Positions 1 to 7,669 of a stretch of 32,519 nt of DNA are shown piece after piece. The stretch is taken from contig JBJECY010000098.1 of the NCBI GenBank assembly GCA_051871515.1, positions 1 through 32,519 of the forward strand, read 5' to 3'. Every line of letters starts with the position of its first letter. Position 1 is the stretch's first letter. The stretch comes from SFTJ01 sp051871515. GTDB taxonomy: Bacteria; Bacteroidota; Bacteroidia; Bacteroidales; Muribaculaceae. Below the pieces are notes generated by a model, which saw nothing but the letters and a program-made list of their open reading frames with translations, was not told where the DNA came from and ran no database searches. The translations under genes and the position numbers were made by a program.

Positions 1-252
1 GGCACAGCCATTGGTCAGCCCGACCAAGATGCCATATTCTATATGCAGCAACGCGGCATCCCTAAGGACCAGGCGCGCACGCTGCTTATGCAGGCGTTCA
101 TGAGCGACGTAATTGACAAGGTGAGGATGGAGTCGCTTAAAAACCGACTGCAACACCTTGTGGAGAAGCGTTTTTGCGGACAGCTCACGCACTGCACTGA
201 TTGCATGAGCAATTGCCGCGACTCGCTGCAAAACAAGCAAGATGCCAAGTGA
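1..252 (+). CDS. sufD: SufD, C-terminal fragment (Fe-S cluster assembly scaffold)
   Basis: The gene runs in from outside the window; 83 codons and a TGA stop are present. The frame is open from base 1 and reads GTAIGQPDQDAIFYMQQRGI, the segment near the end of SufB/SufD proteins where the beta-helix core passes into the C-terminal helices. SufD pairs with SufB and SufC in the cytosolic SufBCD scaffold that receives sulfur from SufS, and sufS follows here, which supports the call. An internal ATG at 43 is not the true start. The tail after the helices carries four cysteines spaced C-x5-C-x2-C-x3-C followed by a polar end. The family assignment is secure from motif and context; the role of the cysteine tail is unknown to me. 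Confidence 0.9.
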   Translation, partial: GTAIGQPDQDAIFYMQQRGIPKDQARTLLMQAFMSDVIDKVRMESLKNRLQHLVEKRFCGQLTHCTDCMSNCRDSLQNKQDAK

Positions 253-452
253 AGAAATTTTTATAACATGACCTGATGTGCCGCCGGAGTGCTACGGTTG
301 AAAATTAAATAATCCACTCGGGGCAGGGTGGGGCTTTTACCCCTCTATGCCGCGAACGAAAAACAAAATTAATTTATATATAAAAACGCCAACAGCCGCC
401 CACAGGCTCAAAAGCCCGGGCGGCGGGCGAATTGAGAAATAACATTTTTATT
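253..452 (+). other. sufD-sufS spacer with nested stem-loop
   Basis: This 200-bp spacer is long for a suf operon. Near its 3' end lies a hairpin: GCCGCCC (395-401) pairs with GGGCGGC (418-424), and inside it GGCT (405-408) pairs with AGCC (413-416) around CAAA. No T-run follows, so it is not a typical intrinsic terminator; the sufS ATG begins 29 bases downstream. A smaller G-run/C-run pairing is visible near 326-346. The structure could tune processing or translation between the two genes, or be a remnant repeat. I see no clear -33/-7 promoter. Confidence 0.45.
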
Positions 453-1682
453 ATGTCAAGCAAGTTAGATATTGAGAAGATACGAGAGGACTACCCGATA
501 CTGCAACGCACTGTGTCGGGCAAGCCGCTCATCTACCTTGACAATGCAGCCACCTCACAGGTGCCACGTTGTGTGGTAGAAGGCATTGAGCAGATGTACT
601 ACAATACCAAAGCTAATGTGCATCGCGGAGTGCACACGCTGTCGCAAGAGGCAACCGATATGGTTGAAGCCACTCGCGAGAAGGTGCGTGCCTACATCAA
701 TGCCCGGTCAACTCAAGAAATAATTTTCACCCGCGGCACCACCGAGGCCATCAATCTGGTGGCAAGCAGCTATGGCGACCGTCTTTGCAATGGCGACGAG
801 ATAATCCTCACTACAATGGAACACCATGCCAACATAGTGCCGTGGCAATTGTTGCAACGCAACAAACGCCTGCGCATAAGGGTGGTGCCCATCAATCAAG
901 CCGGGGAACTGAATATTGAAGCTTTTGCCGATATGCTGAGCGACGATACCCGGTTTGTTGCGGTGGCGCACGTGAGCAATGTGCTTGGCACCATCAACCC
1001 GGTGAAGAAGATTATAGAGATTGCTCACAGCCATGGCGTGCCGGTGCTCATTGACGGAGCGCAGGCCATAGCCCACATGCGAGTTGACGTATGCGACCTT
1101 GACGCCGATTTCTACACGTTCTCGGCTCACAAGATGTATGGTCCGCAAGGCGTGGGCGTGCTCTATGGCAAGAAGGAATTGCTTGAGAAAATGCCACCCT
1201 ATCAGGGCGGCGGCGAGATGATAGGCACAGTGTCGTTTGAGAAAACCACATTTGCCGAATTGCCCTTTAAATTTGAGGCAGGAACGCCCGATTTTGTTGA
1301 TATTGCAGCCTTTAGCCGTGCCATTGACTATATCACGGGCTTGGGCATTGAGAATATTGCTGCCCATGAGCATGAGTTGCTTGAGGCAGCCACACAGGGA
1401 TTGATGCAGATACCTGAAATGCGCATTTTTGGCACTGCCGCGCAGAAAGATGCGGTGCTATCGTTCCTTATTGGCGACGTGAGCAGCTACGATATAGGCA
1501 TTTTGCTTGACAAGCTTGGTGTGGCGGTTCGCACAGGTCACCATTGCGCTCAGCCGCTCATGCGCCGTTTGGGCATTGAGGGCACTGTGAGAGCCTCGTT
1601 TGCCGTTTACAACACCATGCAAGAGGTTGAGCAGTTTGTTGCTGCCACAGCCCGCGTGGCAAAGATGTTTACCCATAACTAA
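453..1682 (+). CDS. sufS: Cysteine desulfurase SufS
   Basis: This PLP-dependent enzyme takes sulfur from L-cysteine as a persulfide, leaving alanine, and supplies the SufBCD scaffold in the cytosol. The 409-aa product has the normal family length. Visible landmarks are the stacking His124 in TMEHHANIVPW, Asp201 and Gln204 in LIDGAQ, the PLP lysine Lys227 in SAHKMYGPQG, and the catalytic Cys365 in RTGHHCAQPLM, followed by a Gly/Arg-containing end typical of group II (SufS/CsdA) desulfurases. An in-frame TTG at 432 would add seven residues, but the ATG at 453 gives the usual N-terminus (MSSKLDIEKIREDYP) and sits behind an AT-rich stretch as is common in Bacteroidetes. It lies downstream of sufD, as in suf operons. 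No SufE/SufU partner is visible here. Confidence 0.96.
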   Translation: MSSKLDIEKIREDYPILQRTVSGKPLIYLDNAATSQVPRCVVEGIEQMYYNTKANVHRGVHTLSQEATDMVEATREKVRAYINARSTQEIIFTRGTTEAINLVASSYGDRLCNGDEIILTTMEHHANIVPWQLLQRNKRLRIRVVPINQAGELNIEAFADMLSDDTRFVAVAHVSNVLGTINPVKKIIEIAHSHGVPVLIDGAQAIAHMRVDVCDLDADFYTFSAHKMYGPQGVGVLYGKKELLEKMPPYQGGGEMIGTVSFEKTTFAELPFKFEAGTPDFVDIAAFSRAIDYITGLGIENIAAHEHELLEAATQGLMQIPEMRIFGTAAQKDAVLSFLIGDVSSYDIGILLDKLGVAVRTGHHCAQPLMRRLGIEGTVRASFAVYNTMQEVEQFVAATARVAKMFTHN

Positions 1683-1713
1683 TTGTTGAAAATCCTTTGA
1701 ACGCCAAGTGAGT

Positions 1714-1737
1714 AGCGGTGCATTGTTGTGCTCCGCT
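1714..1737. terminator. Weak hairpin between convergent sufS and capA-like genes
   Basis: AGCGG (1714-1718) and GCA (1720-1722) pair with TGC (1729-1731) and CCGCT (1733-1737) around a TTGTTG loop. It lies between the two convergent stop codons and may help end transcription from either side. No clean T-run follows on either strand, so the call is tentative. Confidence 0.3.
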
Positions 1738-1778
1738 TGCCCTATGCTGAGGTTTTCTTTGATATTGCTTGTGCGCCC

Positions 1779-2888
1779 CTATCGGCGCTTGGCAGGCACC
1801 ATTATGCCTTTTGACGAGATGATGAGAGGCGAGTTGGGGAAGTCGGCTCGGCTGAGAGAAATGATGTCGGCAATCACGTTGTAGCTGCGAGCCGGTTGCG
1901 GTCCTGTGCGAGATAGTTGCGCAAACGGGAAGATGCGACCTTTCACAAATTCACCTCGTTGATTCACCCACACCCTCACCAATGGGGCGTGACCGCCTGT
2001 GCCAAGAATGTTCACGCCAAACGGCGTGCAGAAATTGCCCAACGAATAAGCTATGAGCCGTCCGCGATAAAGCTCCATTGCCCTCGACACATGAGGGCCG
2101 TGCCCAAACACCACGTCGGCACCGGCATCAACCAGAGCGTGAGCCACCTCATAGATGTTGCCGCGGTTTTCGCCGTAGTAAAATTCATCTTGCCGGGTCA
2201 CATGGCGAGCATCATTGCCCTCGGCACCGGCGTGAACCGAGATTATCACCACTTGGCATGTAGCTTTGAGCTGTTTCACAAGATTTGTGGCATAGCTGAT
2301 GTCTTTTAGATGCACCATGAGCGCATTGGGCGCTAAAGCCACAAAGCCAAAACGCACGCCGCGCCGTGTCACCACGGCAGTTTCGCATGTGCCTTTCACC
2401 CCGGCATAGGCTATTCCTGCGTTCTGAAGGGCGTGCATGGTGCTGGTCAGCCCTTCTTCGCCAAAGTCACGCGAGTGGTTGTTGGCAATCGACACTAAGT
2501 CGAATCCGGCATCGCTAAGCAATCCGGCGTAGTGCTCGGGCATGCGAAACAGATGCAACGCCTCTTTGTTTTGCACCTTTTTGGGTGTTCCTCCCTCGTT
2601 GAGCATTACCCCTTCAAGATTGCACACAGCCACATCGGCTCCGGTGATGACCGCTTTTGCGTGCTTGAAAAGGCTTGCGCCGTCGTCGTTGGTGAATAAT
2701 TGCGCGGTGTCGGGGTAGTTGATGCCCATCACAACGTCGCCCACGCCCACAATGCTGAATATGTTTTGGGCAGGCTGTGACACACGTTTAACATCTGTTT
2801 TGCTGCCAGGAGCTGCCAAACAAAACAGATGTAAAGCTGTGAGGCAGCAAATTATTGCTGCCGTTGTGATTAAGCCTTTAGCTGTCAT
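1779..2888 (-). CDS. CapA/PgsA-family metallophosphoesterase-like protein, secreted
   Basis: The 369-aa product begins with a hydrophobic signal segment (about residues 6-26) and continues into a CapA fold. Motifs in order: GVGDVVMG with Asp51, VCNLEG with Asn90 and Glu92, IANNHSRDFG at 135-143, His219 in ISVHAGAEG, and GHGPHVSRAMELYRGRLIAYSLGNF-type spacing from 262, the C-terminal metal-site signature. This family belongs to the calcineurin-like phosphoesterase superfamily. Some members act in poly-gamma-glutamate or capsule biosynthesis, but most, including lone copies like this one, have no proven substrate. No pgsBC/capBC genes are nearby, so a capsule role should not be assumed. It starts three bases after the DUF4831 gene ends, so the two are almost certainly co-transcribed. 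Confidence 0.88.
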   Translation of the reverse strand: MTAKGLITTAAIICCLTALHLFCLAAPGSKTDVKRVSQPAQNIFSIVGVGDVVMGINYPDTAQLFTNDDGASLFKHAKAVITGADVAVCNLEGVMLNEGGTPKKVQNKEALHLFRMPEHYAGLLSDAGFDLVSIANNHSRDFGEEGLTSTMHALQNAGIAYAGVKGTCETAVVTRRGVRFGFVALAPNALMVHLKDISYATNLVKQLKATCQVVIISVHAGAEGNDARHVTRQDEFYYGENRGNIYEVAHALVDAGADVVFGHGPHVSRAMELYRGRLIAYSLGNFCTPFGVNILGTGGHAPLVRVWVNQRGEFVKGRIFPFAQLSRTGPQPARSYNVIADIISLSRADFPNSPLIISSKGIMVPAKRR

Positions 2889-2891
2889 TGA

Positions 2892-3989
2892 TTATTTCTG
2901 TTCGGGCAATTGCACCGCACCAATTTCCATAACAGCTCCCGTCTCGGGGTGGAATTTCACAAACGACGGAGCTTTTTTGTTGGAGAACAGAGTGGGGTCG
3001 AGCCCAAATTCCACGCCCAGTTGAGCCACGTTGAATGTTTTGCGAGCTACGCGTTTGGCGTTGTATTGCAGAGTGAACTCGGCTTTGCCGGGCATATTGT
3101 AGATAATGGCGCCTTTAGGGAGCTTTTTCTCCACGCCTTTGTCGTCAACAGGCAGTTCGCCTTGTTCAATCACCGTCATAGTCAGGTAAAGCGGTTCGCC
3201 GCTAAGGTCGTCAGCGTCAACCATGCCGTTTTGGTCGCTGATGCGCATCAGCACATGGTTTTTCACGTCAATGGTGTCGGGCACATAGTCATAAACCTTC
3301 ACCTCGGTTCCTGTCTGCACGGTGCCAAGGAAGAGAGCTGTGAGCGCAGCTTCTTGCTCGTCGAGCTGTTGCAGCACCAGCTTCATGGCAGCGCCGTCGG
3401 GCGGCATTTGGTCGGCCTCGCCGGTGGCAAGGTTGGTGCGGCTTTCGCGAATCTTGTAGATTTGCTGTGCAGCAATCTCGGCGCGCTTGGCTGTTGAGGC
3501 GCTCACCAGAAGTTCGCCCGGCAATGCTTTCACATAGGAGTTATCGTTGAGCACCGATGCTTGTTCTGTCACGCTTTTGCGCGATTGCTCAGGTGCTTGC
3601 ACGTTCTCGGTGTTGATTGACAGCAACAGGCCGTCCTCGCTCTTGGTGACAAACACGTTTGTTCCGGGCTTAAACTGCATGAGATATTGGTTATCGTCGT
3701 TGGGCACGCCGTAGCTCCACATGTCAACGCTTTTAAGGTCCCATTCTTGCGAGTCCTGGGTGATTACATTGTCAGTGCCAAGATATTTCTTAGCGTATTT
3801 GTAGTAAGGCCCGGCTTTCTTGACCGTTTTTTGAGCTTCAACCACCACTTTGAGGTGGGTGATGGGCATGCTATAAGTGAGCCCATACTCGTTGTGCTTT
3901 GCGGCAGTGAATTTTTGAGTGGTTTGGGCGCTCATGTGCAGTGTCGCGCACATTGCGAGCGATGCCACCATAATTGCTGTAAACTTCAT
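2892..3989 (-). CDS. DUF4831 family protein, exported
   Basis: The 365-aa product has a cleavable-looking signal peptide (MKFTAIMVASLAMCATLHMSAQ) and then a soluble region with no enzyme motif I can identify. Its pattern (YGLTYSMPITHLKVVVEAQKT near residue 37, GPYYKYAKKYLG near 60, ITQDSQEWDL) matches what I know as DUF4831, a Bacteroidales family of unknown function. It is probably periplasmic or envelope-associated. It follows nnr by about 130 bp and precedes the CapA-like gene by 3 bp, suggesting an operon with both. The start is the only ATG next to the signal peptide and is preceded by an AT-rich stretch. Confidence 0.8.
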   Translation of the reverse strand: MKFTAIMVASLAMCATLHMSAQTTQKFTAAKHNEYGLTYSMPITHLKVVVEAQKTVKKAGPYYKYAKKYLGTDNVITQDSQEWDLKSVDMWSYGVPNDDNQYLMQFKPGTNVFVTKSEDGLLLSINTENVQAPEQSRKSVTEQASVLNDNSYVKALPGELLVSASTAKRAEIAAQQIYKIRESRTNLATGEADQMPPDGAAMKLVLQQLDEQEAALTALFLGTVQTGTEVKVYDYVPDTIDVKNHVLMRISDQNGMVDADDLSGEPLYLTMTVIEQGELPVDDKGVEKKLPKGAIIYNMPGKAEFTLQYNAKRVARKTFNVAQLGVEFGLDPTLFSNKKAPSFVKFHPETGAVMEIGAVQLPEQK

Positions 3990-4121
3990 ATAACTAAAAA
4001 ATATGTTACGTTAAAATTATTATTCGTTCTTGTTAGGTGCTGCGGTTGTGGGCTGCGCTGCCTTGCTGTCACCACAGACGGGTGACGATGGCATGGTGCT
4101 GCAAGCCATTTGCCGGGCTGC

Positions 4122-5666
4122 TTATTGTGGCAAAAAGCTGCCGTTGTTGCGCGGCTTGCTCAGGCTGCGAATGGCTCGCCCAATGTTGTTGATGATGTCG
4201 CTTGCGGTGATGCCCATCTCGCCGAACTGTTCGGCAGCGAGGTCACCCGCAAGGCCGTGGATATACACAGCCATCACCACAGCAAGGTCGCGAGCGTAGC
4301 CTTGTGCAATGAGTGAGGCGATGATGCCGGTGAGCACGTCGCCGCTGCCTGCGGTTGCCATTCCGGCATTGCCGCTGCTGTTGATATACACCTCGCCATT
4401 GCTGCGCACGGTCATGGTGTAGTGGCCTTTGAGCACAATGGTGAAGCCATAGAGCTTTGACACCTCCTTAGCTTTAAGAAGACGTTCCTCCTGAGTGCCG
4501 TGAGCGCCAAACAGGCGGTCGAACTCAATGGAGTGGGGCGTGAGCACCGAGCCGCTGGGTATGCTGCGCAGCATGATTGGCCTCAGCGCAATGCAGTTGA
4601 GCGCATCGGCATCGAGCACCACCGGAGTGTGGCACGATTTCAAGAATTGGTCGAGGGCATCGATGGTTGCCTTGTCGGTACCCAAACCCGGTCCCAAAGC
4701 CACTGCGCTATAATGGCGCTTGAGGTCGATTTGCGTTGAGAAAAATTCTCCGCGGTCAACCTCAAAGAGAGCCTCGGGCACCGCCGTTTGCAGCGGTTGG
4801 AAGGCGCACGAAGGCGCATGCACGGTGACCAGTCCGGCACCTGAGCGCAGCACGGCGCGTGCAGCCATGATTGATGCTCCCACCATGCCGTAGCTGCCTG
4901 CCGCAAGGAACACTGTGCCGGCATCATATTTATTGCAGAACACATTGCGCGGCTTTATCATGGCACGAATGTCGTCGTCTTCAATCAGGTAATAGTCGCT
5001 GCGAGTGCTTGCTATGGCATCTTGGCTCAGATTGATGTCGAGAATCTTCACTTCGCCAATGAAATTAGCGTTCTCGGCAAAGAAATAGGCAAGTCGCGGG
5101 AACTGGAATGTGAGCGTGAGGTTGGCGCGCACTATGTTGTTGCGTGGCGTGCCGCTGTTATACTCGCCGCAAAGCCCCGAGGGAACGTCGATTGAGATAA
5201 CATAAGCTCCGCTATCGTTGATGAAGCCAATGAGCATGGCAAAGCCTGTGTTGACAGGCGTGCGCAGCCCGGTGCCAAAGAGTCCGTCAATCACCACGTC
5301 GTTCTTGCTGATTTCAGGCGGAATAAAGGTGCCCACCACTTCGGTGAAGTTGATGTTGCCAAACGCCAGCAAGCGGTCGCGGCACAGCTCGCAGTTTTCT
5401 GAGAGTTGCTTTGAACGTACATTAAACAATATCACCTCAGGGTGATATCCTTGTTCGTAGAGCTTCAGCGCCACCAGCAGGGCGTCGCCGCCATTGTTGC
5501 CCGAGCCGGCAAACACCACGATGCGTTTGTTGGGCTTAAAGCGTGACATCACCTCGCATGTCACCGCCTCGGCTGCCTGGTCCATCAGCTCAATTGATTT
5601 GATGCCTTCGTGCTCAATAGTGTAGTTGTCAATTGTACGAATCTCTTTGGTTGTGAATATTTTCAT
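4122..5666 (-). CDS. nnr: Bifunctional NAD(P)H-hydrate epimerase / ADP-dependent (S)-NAD(P)H-hydrate dehydratase
   Basis: This metabolite-repair enzyme interconverts the R and S forms of hydrated NADH/NADPH and dehydrates the S form with ADP. The 514 aa are two fused domains. The N-terminal YjeF_N epimerase (about 1-215) shows VFAGSGNNGGDAL near residues 51-63, DGLFGTGL near 127 and SIDVPSGL near 158. The C-terminal carbohydrate-kinase-like dehydratase (about 230-500) shows AAGSYGMVGA, ALGPGLGTDKA, LDADALN, LTPHSIEFDRL, VLKGHYT and the catalytic-site stretch GNAGMATAGSGDVLTGIIA. Length and order match the usual fused enzyme. It is first in an apparent minus-strand run with the DUF4831 and CapA-like genes and has a very good promoter about 110 bp upstream. 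Confidence 0.96.
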   Translation of the reverse strand: MKIFTTKEIRTIDNYTIEHEGIKSIELMDQAAEAVTCEVMSRFKPNKRIVVFAGSGNNGGDALLVALKLYEQGYHPEVILFNVRSKQLSENCELCRDRLLAFGNINFTEVVGTFIPPEISKNDVVIDGLFGTGLRTPVNTGFAMLIGFINDSGAYVISIDVPSGLCGEYNSGTPRNNIVRANLTLTFQFPRLAYFFAENANFIGEVKILDINLSQDAIASTRSDYYLIEDDDIRAMIKPRNVFCNKYDAGTVFLAAGSYGMVGASIMAARAVLRSGAGLVTVHAPSCAFQPLQTAVPEALFEVDRGEFFSTQIDLKRHYSAVALGPGLGTDKATIDALDQFLKSCHTPVVLDADALNCIALRPIMLRSIPSGSVLTPHSIEFDRLFGAHGTQEERLLKAKEVSKLYGFTIVLKGHYTMTVRSNGEVYINSSGNAGMATAGSGDVLTGIIASLIAQGYARDLAVVMAVYIHGLAGDLAAEQFGEMGITASDIINNIGRAIRSLSKPRNNGSFLPQ

Positions 5667-5780
5667 AACTTTACTGCCTATCTTAATATTAATAAAGTTG
5701 TAGTTACGTCAAAAAAATGCTGTTGTTGATAATTGCGGCAAAAACCGTTGGGTTGGCTCGGGCCTGCAATTATCTATATG

Positions 5781-5812
5781 CAAAAATACAAGTTTTTGAT
5801 TGATTACACAAA
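5781..5812 (-). promoter_or_regulatory. Bacteroidetes-type promoter for nnr
   Basis: On the minus strand TTTG (5812-5809) is followed after 20 bp by TATTTTTG (5788-5781), an exact match to the TTTG / 19-21 bp / TAnnTTTG pattern of the primary Bacteroidetes sigma factor. Transcription would begin near 5777, giving a leader of about 110 nt before the nnr ATG. Confidence 0.75.
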
Positions 5813-5989
5813 AGATTATCTGGCATAATAAGTGGCGCAATAAATGGCAAAAAGCGCAAAGGGCTTTATGGGGCGGTTGTCGGCGATGGTGCAGCGGCTC
5901 TCAGGTGTTGCGTTTTGCCTCAAAACGTGGTGCATTATTCCTAAAAAAACGCGTTGCAGCAAATTTTTTGTCACAGCGTGCCATAAATA

Positions 5990-6021
5990 TTTGCAAGCTT
6001 AGCTAAACTTTTTTATCTTTG
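5990..6021 (+). promoter_or_regulatory. Bacteroidetes-type promoter for hpt
   Basis: TTTG (5990-5993), a 20-bp spacer and TATCTTTG (6014-6021) match the consensus exactly. The predicted start near 6025 leaves a short leader of about 17 nt before the hpt ATG at 6042, which also confirms that start codon. Confidence 0.82.
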
Positions 6022-6041
6022 TTGTTAAAGAATCATAGCCG

Positions 6042-6620
6042 ATGAAAAAAATTACACTTCAAGGGCTCGAATTTGAGCCGTACATCACCAAGCAAGAAAT
6101 TGCTGCACAAGTGAAACGTGTGGCCAACGAAATCACCGAAGACCTCGATGGCGACGATGCACCGTTGTTTATATGTGTTCTCAACGGAGCATTTATCTTT
6201 GCTGCCGACCTCTATCGCGAGGTGAATCTGCCCCACTCGCAAATCACATTTATCCGCTTTAAGAGCTACGACGGCATGGAAACCTCGGGCGAGATACGCC
6301 AAATACTGGGTTTACAAGAGGACATCACGGGCCGTAACATCATCATCATTGAGGACATTGTTGACACCGGTTCAACCGCTGCAGAACTGATTAGTTTGCT
6401 CTCGGAGCACGGACCCAAGAGCGTGCGCCTTGCCACCCTGCTCTTTAAGCCTAACAGCATCATCAATCAGGTGTTGCCTGATTATGTGGGATTTAACATC
6501 CCATCGAAATTTATTATCGGTTACGGACTCGACCTTGACGAAGAAGCTCGCAACCTGAGCGACATCTATATCCTGAGCTCGGATAAAGATGATGATGACG
6601 GGCTGAACCTGAGCATGTGA
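6042..6620 (+). CDS. hpt: Hypoxanthine phosphoribosyltransferase
   Basis: This purine-salvage enzyme joins hypoxanthine (and usually guanine) to PRPP to give IMP/GMP in the cytosol. The 192-aa product carries the PRPP-binding signature IIIIEDIVDTGST (residues 100-112, acidic pair Glu104-Asp105), the early loop VLNGAFIFAADL (46-57), the flexible-loop region FKSYDGMETSG (73-83) and the C-terminal base-binding part GYGLDLDEEARNL (160-172). About ten extra residues at the end form an acidic, Asp-rich tail (SSDKDDDD) beyond the usual end of the family. It has its own strong promoter and precedes adk, a common Bacteroidales pairing. Confidence 0.96.
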   Translation: MKKITLQGLEFEPYITKQEIAAQVKRVANEITEDLDGDDAPLFICVLNGAFIFAADLYREVNLPHSQITFIRFKSYDGMETSGEIRQILGLQEDITGRNIIIIEDIVDTGSTAAELISLLSEHGPKSVRLATLLFKPNSIINQVLPDYVGFNIPSKFIIGYGLDLDEEARNLSDIYILSSDKDDDDGLNLSM

Positions 6621-6843
6621 ACTCTGGCACCACACCGCCACCGCCCCCCCCCTCGGCGGGAGCTTAGATAAGCTCGCGAGGTGAATCGTCAGCTGCCAAG
6701 GTGATGTGGCAGCGCGGCAATGAGCGGCGTGGACCTCCCTCTCTCAATGCACCCTCGCTTTTGCGGGCATCCCTCGCACGAATGGCGCATAAAAAAGTAG
6801 CACCTCTTACTAACCAAAAAAGTTAATTATTAAAGATACTGAT
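6621..6843 (+). other. hpt-adk spacer with C9 tract and stem-loop
   Basis: The 223-bp spacer contains a run of nine C (6644-6652) next to G/C-rich self-complementary sequence, and a perfect 7-bp stem GCTGCCA (6692-6698) / TGGCAGC (6706-6712) with a 7-base loop. The last 60 bases are AT-rich and lead to the adk ATG. I see no consensus promoter, so adk may be read from hpt through this structured leader. Confidence 0.4.
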
Positions 6844-7425
6844 ATGTTTAATATTGTAATTTTCGGCGCTCCGGGTTCGGGTAAAGGAACTCAAAGCGAA
6901 AACCTCATCAACCACTATCATCTCTACCACATCTCAACGGGTGACGTGTTGCGCGACCACATCAAACGTGGCACGGAGCTGGGTAAGACAGCCAACACTT
7001 ACATCAGCGATGGCAAGCTTATCCCCGATGACCTTATGATAAGCATACTCGATAGCGTACTCGACGATAATAAAGAAGCCGTGCAAGAAGGCGTGATTTT
7101 CGACGGTTTCCCTCGCACCATTCCGCAAGCCCAGTCGCTCACTGCCATGCTGGCTAAGCGCGGCGCTAAGGTGAACATTGTGCTGGGTCTTGAAGTTGAC
7201 GATGACGAACTGATTGACCGCCTGATTAAGCGCGGCAAGGACAGCGGCCGTAGCGACGACAACCTTGAAACCATCAAGAAACGCCTTGAGGTGTATCACA
7301 GTCAGACTTCTCCGCTTAAGGAATATTATCAAAATGAAGGCGTTTATGCTGCTATCAAAGGCTCAGGAACCATCGATGGCATCTTTGCCGACATCAAGAC
7401 TGCAATAGCAGAAGCCAAAAAGTGA
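6844..7425 (+). CDS. adk: Adenylate kinase (short-LID form)
   Basis: The enzyme catalyses ATP + AMP to 2 ADP in the cytosol. The 193-aa product begins with the P-loop GAPGSGKGT (8-16), then the AMP-site stretch STGDVLRDHI (about 32-41), IFDGFPRT near residue 85, and the arginine-bearing RLIKRGKDSGRSDDN region. The roughly 30-residue zinc-type LID insertion of long bacterial adenylate kinases is absent: the segment after RGKDSGRSDD goes directly to LETIKKRL. This matches the short forms of Bacteroidetes. The gene follows hpt and is closed by a strong terminator. obgE, often next in related genomes as I recall, is not present here. Confidence 0.96.
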   Translation: MFNIVIFGAPGSGKGTQSENLINHYHLYHISTGDVLRDHIKRGTELGKTANTYISDGKLIPDDLMISILDSVLDDNKEAVQEGVIFDGFPRTIPQAQSLTAMLAKRGAKVNIVLGLEVDDDELIDRLIKRGKDSGRSDDNLETIKKRLEVYHSQTSPLKEYYQNEGVYAAIKGSGTIDGIFADIKTAIAEAKK

Positions 7426-7457
7426 CAAATTAATAAGAAGATATAAAACTTACATTC

Positions 7458-7496
7458 ACACACCCTTTCGCTTAACATGCGAGGGGGTGTGTTTTT
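7458..7496 (+). terminator. Intrinsic terminator after adk
   Basis: ACACACCCTTTCGC (7458-7471) pairs over 14 bp, with two G-T wobbles, with GCGAGGGGGTGTGT (7479-7492) around a 7-base loop and runs into five T. It lies 33 bp after the adk stop and should end the hpt-adk transcript. Confidence 0.88.
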
Positions 7497-7669
7497 ACAA
7501 TTGGTGTGAGATGAGGCTTATAGCGGCGGCCCTAATGGCGTTCGGCAATGATGGCATAGGCAGGTGCGCAAACATTGCAGGCGTAGCTTGGCACGCCCAC
7601 AACACGTTGATAAGTGAAAAACTTTTTTCTCCGTTTTTTTGAGAGATGATTGCCGGCGGTGTGCGCCAA

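Larger units (their letters stand above)
5667..6041. other. Divergent intergenic region nnr / hpt
   Basis: This 375-bp noncoding region separates the divergent nnr and hpt genes. It holds the nnr promoter (5781-5812, minus) and the hpt promoter (5990-6021, plus), about 180 bp apart. Between them I see no further motif, and a 68-codon open frame there has no recognisable protein character. Confidence 0.6.

Noticed and set aside
708..1373. 221-codon open frame on the minus strand across sufS
   Set aside because: It lies wholly inside the unmistakable sufS gene, has no recognisable domain and no promoter; it is a codon-bias shadow.
1779..2888. Capsule (poly-gamma-glutamate) biosynthesis locus
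   Set aside because: Only a CapA-like protein is present, with no ligase genes; the family is broad.
5800..6006. 68-codon plus-strand frame between nnr and hpt
   Set aside because: It overlaps the nnr and hpt promoters and its translation (rich in Trp, Arg, Lys) is not protein-like.
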